DNA of 6,432 nt from Chitinophagaceae bacterium (GTDB lineage Bacteria; Bacteroidota; Bacteroidia; Chitinophagales; Chitinophagaceae). The notes under the pieces are model-generated. The model saw only the letters and a list, made by a program, of their open reading frames with translations. It was not told the DNA's origin and did no database searches. The stretch is taken from positions 3,510 to 9,941 of the forward strand of contig PKYU01000542.1 of assembly GCA_003132765.1 (NCBI GenBank). The letters run 5' to 3'. A program made the position numbers and the translations under genes. Positions 4,470 to 6,432 of the stretch are shown one piece after another (positions within the stretch are counted from its first letter, which is position 1; the number at the start of each line of letters is the position of its first letter).

Positions 4470-5804
4470 TTAGTTAAGTTTTTTTAATGTATCTGCTGTT
4501 ACGTCATTCCAAACAAATTCTACAAATTGAATACTCTTGTTTGTTTTGGGAAATCTCATTCTGTAATCATTTCTTCCGTCCATTGAAAACATTTGATTAC
4601 CAATGTAAGACATTTTCTGTTTTCCGCTTTCTGTTGTGTAGTAAACAAAACCATTTTCCTGACTTATTTTTTTCCCTTCTGCATAGTTGCCAATTATTGA
4701 ATTAATAAATTGTACTGAAGCAATTTCAGGATGCAACTGTGATTCATATTCAGGTATCATCCATTTGTAAATATTATTCTCTCCCTTCTTTGCTAATATC
4801 TGACATACCTCTACAATCGTTTTAGGAAGCGCATCGGTAGCAGTTGTTTTAATATCGGGTGTTACTCCAACTCCGTCACAGTTAGTTCCTGTAAGTGCAT
4901 TTACATTTATAGCAGTTGGTATCATCATGTAAAGTTTCTCGTTGATTATAAACCTTGCACCAGGGTTTCCTTCTCCATGTGTTTGTTCGCCAACAATTGT
5001 TACTCGTTTAAATTGTTGTAATCCGTATGAAAAAGATTCCGCGGCAAATGAAGTATTTTTACTTACAAGAATGTAAACTGGAATATTGACTGGAACTTTT
5101 TTTATAAGCGGATCTTTTGTTGTCCAAAGTTCAACTACTTCGTTATTGATTCTTCTTTTAAACACTCCTAACTTTGTTGAGTCAGGCAGAAAATAACTCA
5201 TAATAAAATGGACTGTTTCTGCACTGCCGCCCCCGTTTTCCCTTAAATCGAAAATAATAGCGGAGGAGTTGGAAATAAAATTCATTGCGCTTGCAATAGG
5301 TTCTTTAGAAAATTGAAGTTCCTCGAACTTGTTGAATTTAAAATACCCAATGTTGCCGTCTAACCTTTCAACTTTTTTCAAAAAGAAATTTTCATACTTT
5401 ACCATATCCACAAATTCAGCGGGTATTTTATCCGGCTTTTCTGCGGTATTATTTTGAGTAGCTTTTATTTTTTTTACATATTGAGGTCCGTAAAAAATAT
5501 CAAGATGGTGGCCGTTGCCCGACAATTCAAAATCTTTATTCAACACTTCCAGAAAATCAAATAGTGTATTGAAAGAAGAATATTCTTTATTGTCAAACTT
5601 CCTTTGTATAACAGATTCTATTTTTGCTATTCGTTCAGGGAAAATATAATTTTCCTTTAGTTGAGCATAAGCTGTATTAATAAGAACTTGCTTTTGCTGG
5701 TCGTTAATTTTTTCATTGCCATTATCGTTTTGAGCAAACAGGTTGCCCGAACAGATTATTACGGAGACGGCTACGCCAATGATAATTTTTTTGAATGGTA
5801 TCAT
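4470..5804 (-). CDS. Secreted S41-family (C-terminal-processing/IRBP-like) serine peptidase
   Basis: A 444-residue exported protein of peptidase family S41. Residues 1-24 form a signal peptide (MIPFKK, hydrophobic core, cleavage expected after LFA before Gln25), so it should act in the periplasm or at the envelope. Residues about 35-105 look like the helical N-terminal domain of IRBP-like members, ending near NGHHLDIFYG. The catalytic region follows: VERLDGNIGYFKFNKF (145-160), IIFDLRENGGGS (183-194), VYILVSKNTSFAAESFSYGL (243-262), where Ser252 is the likely nucleophile, and VGEQTHGEGNPG (271-282), ending around TPDI (315-318). Residues about 350-444 form an extra C-terminal domain (IIGNYAEGK, QENGFVYYTTESGKQK, IGNQMFSMDG) like the DUF3471-type additions seen on some Bacteroidota S41 proteins. 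I see no PDZ domain, unlike classical Ctp/Tsp proteases. The substrate is unknown. It follows the membrane protein gene by 21 bp and is probably in the same operon. The ATG at 5802-5804 is fixed by the signal peptide. Confidence 0.9.
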   Translation of the reverse strand: MIPFKKIIIGVAVSVIICSGNLFAQNDNGNEKINDQQKQVLINTAYAQLKENYIFPERIAKIESVIQRKFDNKEYSSFNTLFDFLEVLNKDFELSGNGHHLDIFYGPQYVKKIKATQNNTAEKPDKIPAEFVDMVKYENFFLKKVERLDGNIGYFKFNKFEELQFSKEPIASAMNFISNSSAIIFDLRENGGGSAETVHFIMSYFLPDSTKLGVFKRRINNEVVELWTTKDPLIKKVPVNIPVYILVSKNTSFAAESFSYGLQQFKRVTIVGEQTHGEGNPGARFIINEKLYMMIPTAINVNALTGTNCDGVGVTPDIKTTATDALPKTIVEVCQILAKKGENNIYKWMIPEYESQLHPEIASVQFINSIIGNYAEGKKISQENGFVYYTTESGKQKMSYIGNQMFSMDGRNDYRMRFPKTNKSIQFVEFVWNDVTADTLKKLN

Positions 5805-5825
5805 GATTTTATTTTCTTAAAATGA

Positions 5826-6299
5826 TTAAATTTTGTTTTGAAGAATACGGTAATAGATAAAAAATGCAATGGAAGTGAACACGAGAATAATTCCTAATGC
5901 AAAATATCCCGATTGGTTTACCAAAACTTCTTTGCAAAAGTGAATGATGATAAATGAAATGCCAAGTGATAAACAAATCAAAAAATATTTAAGCGGTTGA
6001 AGTTTTAATACGGCATTGCTTTCTTTAAAAACCCGAATTAAAGTTTCATCAGCAATACCTTTCTCAACCATTTTTAATTTAAGCTGCTGGTCTGCCCTGT
6101 TTTTCAATACGGTTACGATTGTATTCAATAAGAGGATAAGAAAAAGCATCGGGATGCCGAATTCAAAAACTTTGTCAGGTATCAGTTTAAGTTTATCAGG
6201 GTCGTAAGTCAGCGTGTTATGAACTACCGTATCTTGTGCGTTGCAAATTGCAGTAACCATTAAGAAGGGAATGGCGAGGACATATTGTTTGTTTCTCAT
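5826..6299 (-). CDS. Small membrane protein with signal sequence and three helices
   Basis: A 157-residue membrane protein that I cannot assign to a family of known function. The overall plan resembles small DUF6249-like proteins of Bacteroidota, but I am not certain of that. What is seen: a signal peptide at 1-21 (MRNKQYVLAIPF... ending CNA before Gln22), a short extracytoplasmic stretch, a first transmembrane helix at about 46-65 (GIPMLFLILLLNTIVTVL), a charged segment about 66-103 including KMVEKGIADETLIRVFKE, a second helix at about 104-122 and a third at about 131-152. The frame stays open upstream to a GTG at 6395, but the ATG at 6297-6299 gives a proper signal peptide and lies just downstream of a promoter candidate, so it is preferred. 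It is followed after 21 bp by the S41 peptidase gene, which suggests co-transcription and perhaps a shared envelope role. Real gene: likely. Function: unknown. Confidence 0.75.
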   Translation of the reverse strand: MRNKQYVLAIPFLMVTAICNAQDTVVHNTLTYDPDKLKLIPDKVFEFGIPMLFLILLLNTIVTVLKNRADQQLKLKMVEKGIADETLIRVFKESNAVLKLQPLKYFLICLSLGISFIIIHFCKEVLVNQSGYFALGIILVFTSIAFFIYYRILQNKI

Positions 6300-6319
6300 T
6301 TTATTTTGATTTTGATAAA

Positions 6320-6347
6320 TCAGACAGGGAAGCATTATAAAAGTTGC
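6320..6347 (-). promoter_or_regulatory. ECF-sigma-type promoter candidate for the membrane protein-peptidase operon
   Basis: On the minus strand GCAACTT (6341-6347) is followed after exactly 16 nt by TCTGA (6320-6324). This resembles the -35/-10 pair of extracytoplasmic-function sigma promoters (GGAACTT and TCTGA in the sigma-E class). The -10 lies about 20 bp upstream of the ATG at 6299, giving a short leader. ECF control would suit an envelope protein and exported peptidase. The match is by eye, and Bacteroidota ECF consensus sequences differ between groups. Confidence 0.4.
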
Positions 6348-6432
6348 AACGGATTGAAAAAATGTTTTTCTTAATGGAACTGCAACTTTACTCACCTTTG
6401 TCTGTCAGATGCTTGGGTAAGTTGGCTCACTA

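Noticed and set aside
6300..6395. Upstream extension of the membrane protein gene from a GTG
   Set aside because: The extension would cover the ECF-like promoter and place a second hydrophobic stretch before a well-formed signal peptide.
1..6432. CRISPR array, tRNA, rRNA or intact transposase
   Set aside because: No regularly spaced direct repeats, no cloverleaf-like segment and no transposase or integrase motifs were seen on either strand.

Overview
The window looks like chromosomal DNA from a Bacteroidota bacterium, perhaps a Chitinophagaceae-like lineage. It is AT-rich, its genes start behind A/T-rich leaders without clear Shine-Dalgarno sequences, and one promoter candidate has the TAnnTTTG -7 element typical of the phylum. 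The protein types also fit: a PhnB-like VOC protein, an S41 peptidase of the IRBP-like type with a C-terminal extension, and a small signal-bearing three-helix membrane protein. This is a judgement by eye, because no rRNA or marker gene is present. Every gene I accept lies on the minus strand, so transcription runs from high to low coordinates.

Right part (about 6350 to 4470): a probable two-gene operon. A small membrane protein is followed after 21 bp by a secreted S41-family peptidase. An ECF-sigma-like promoter candidate (6320-6347) lies just upstream of the first gene.

Middle (about 4469 to 3746): roughly 720 bp without a convincing gene. It holds a bidirectional terminator-like hairpin, an attC-like imperfect palindrome, a compound hairpin, and the putative promoter and leader hairpin of the next operon.

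Core (3745 to 1792): a complete two-gene Thoeris anti-phage system. thsA (SIR2 NADase plus C-terminal SLOG sensor domain) is followed after 16 bp by thsB (TIR-like signalling enzyme). By analogy with characterised Thoeris systems, ThsB senses infection and makes a cyclic ADP-ribose isomer from NAD+. That molecule binds the ThsA SLOG domain and switches on NAD+ destruction, which aborts phage production. All key residues I could check are present in both proteins.

Left part (1791 to 1): a short non-coding segment holds what looks like the decayed 3' end (domains V and VI) of a group II intron. Next comes a plasmid pRiA4b ORF-3 family gene whose C-terminus appears frameshifted. A structured 300-bp gap follows, then a VOC-family (PhnB/glyoxalase-fold) gene, then 167 bp with nothing convincing. 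Mixed accessory genes, an intron relic, a broken gene and large structured gaps suggest a defence or accessory island and not core chromosome.
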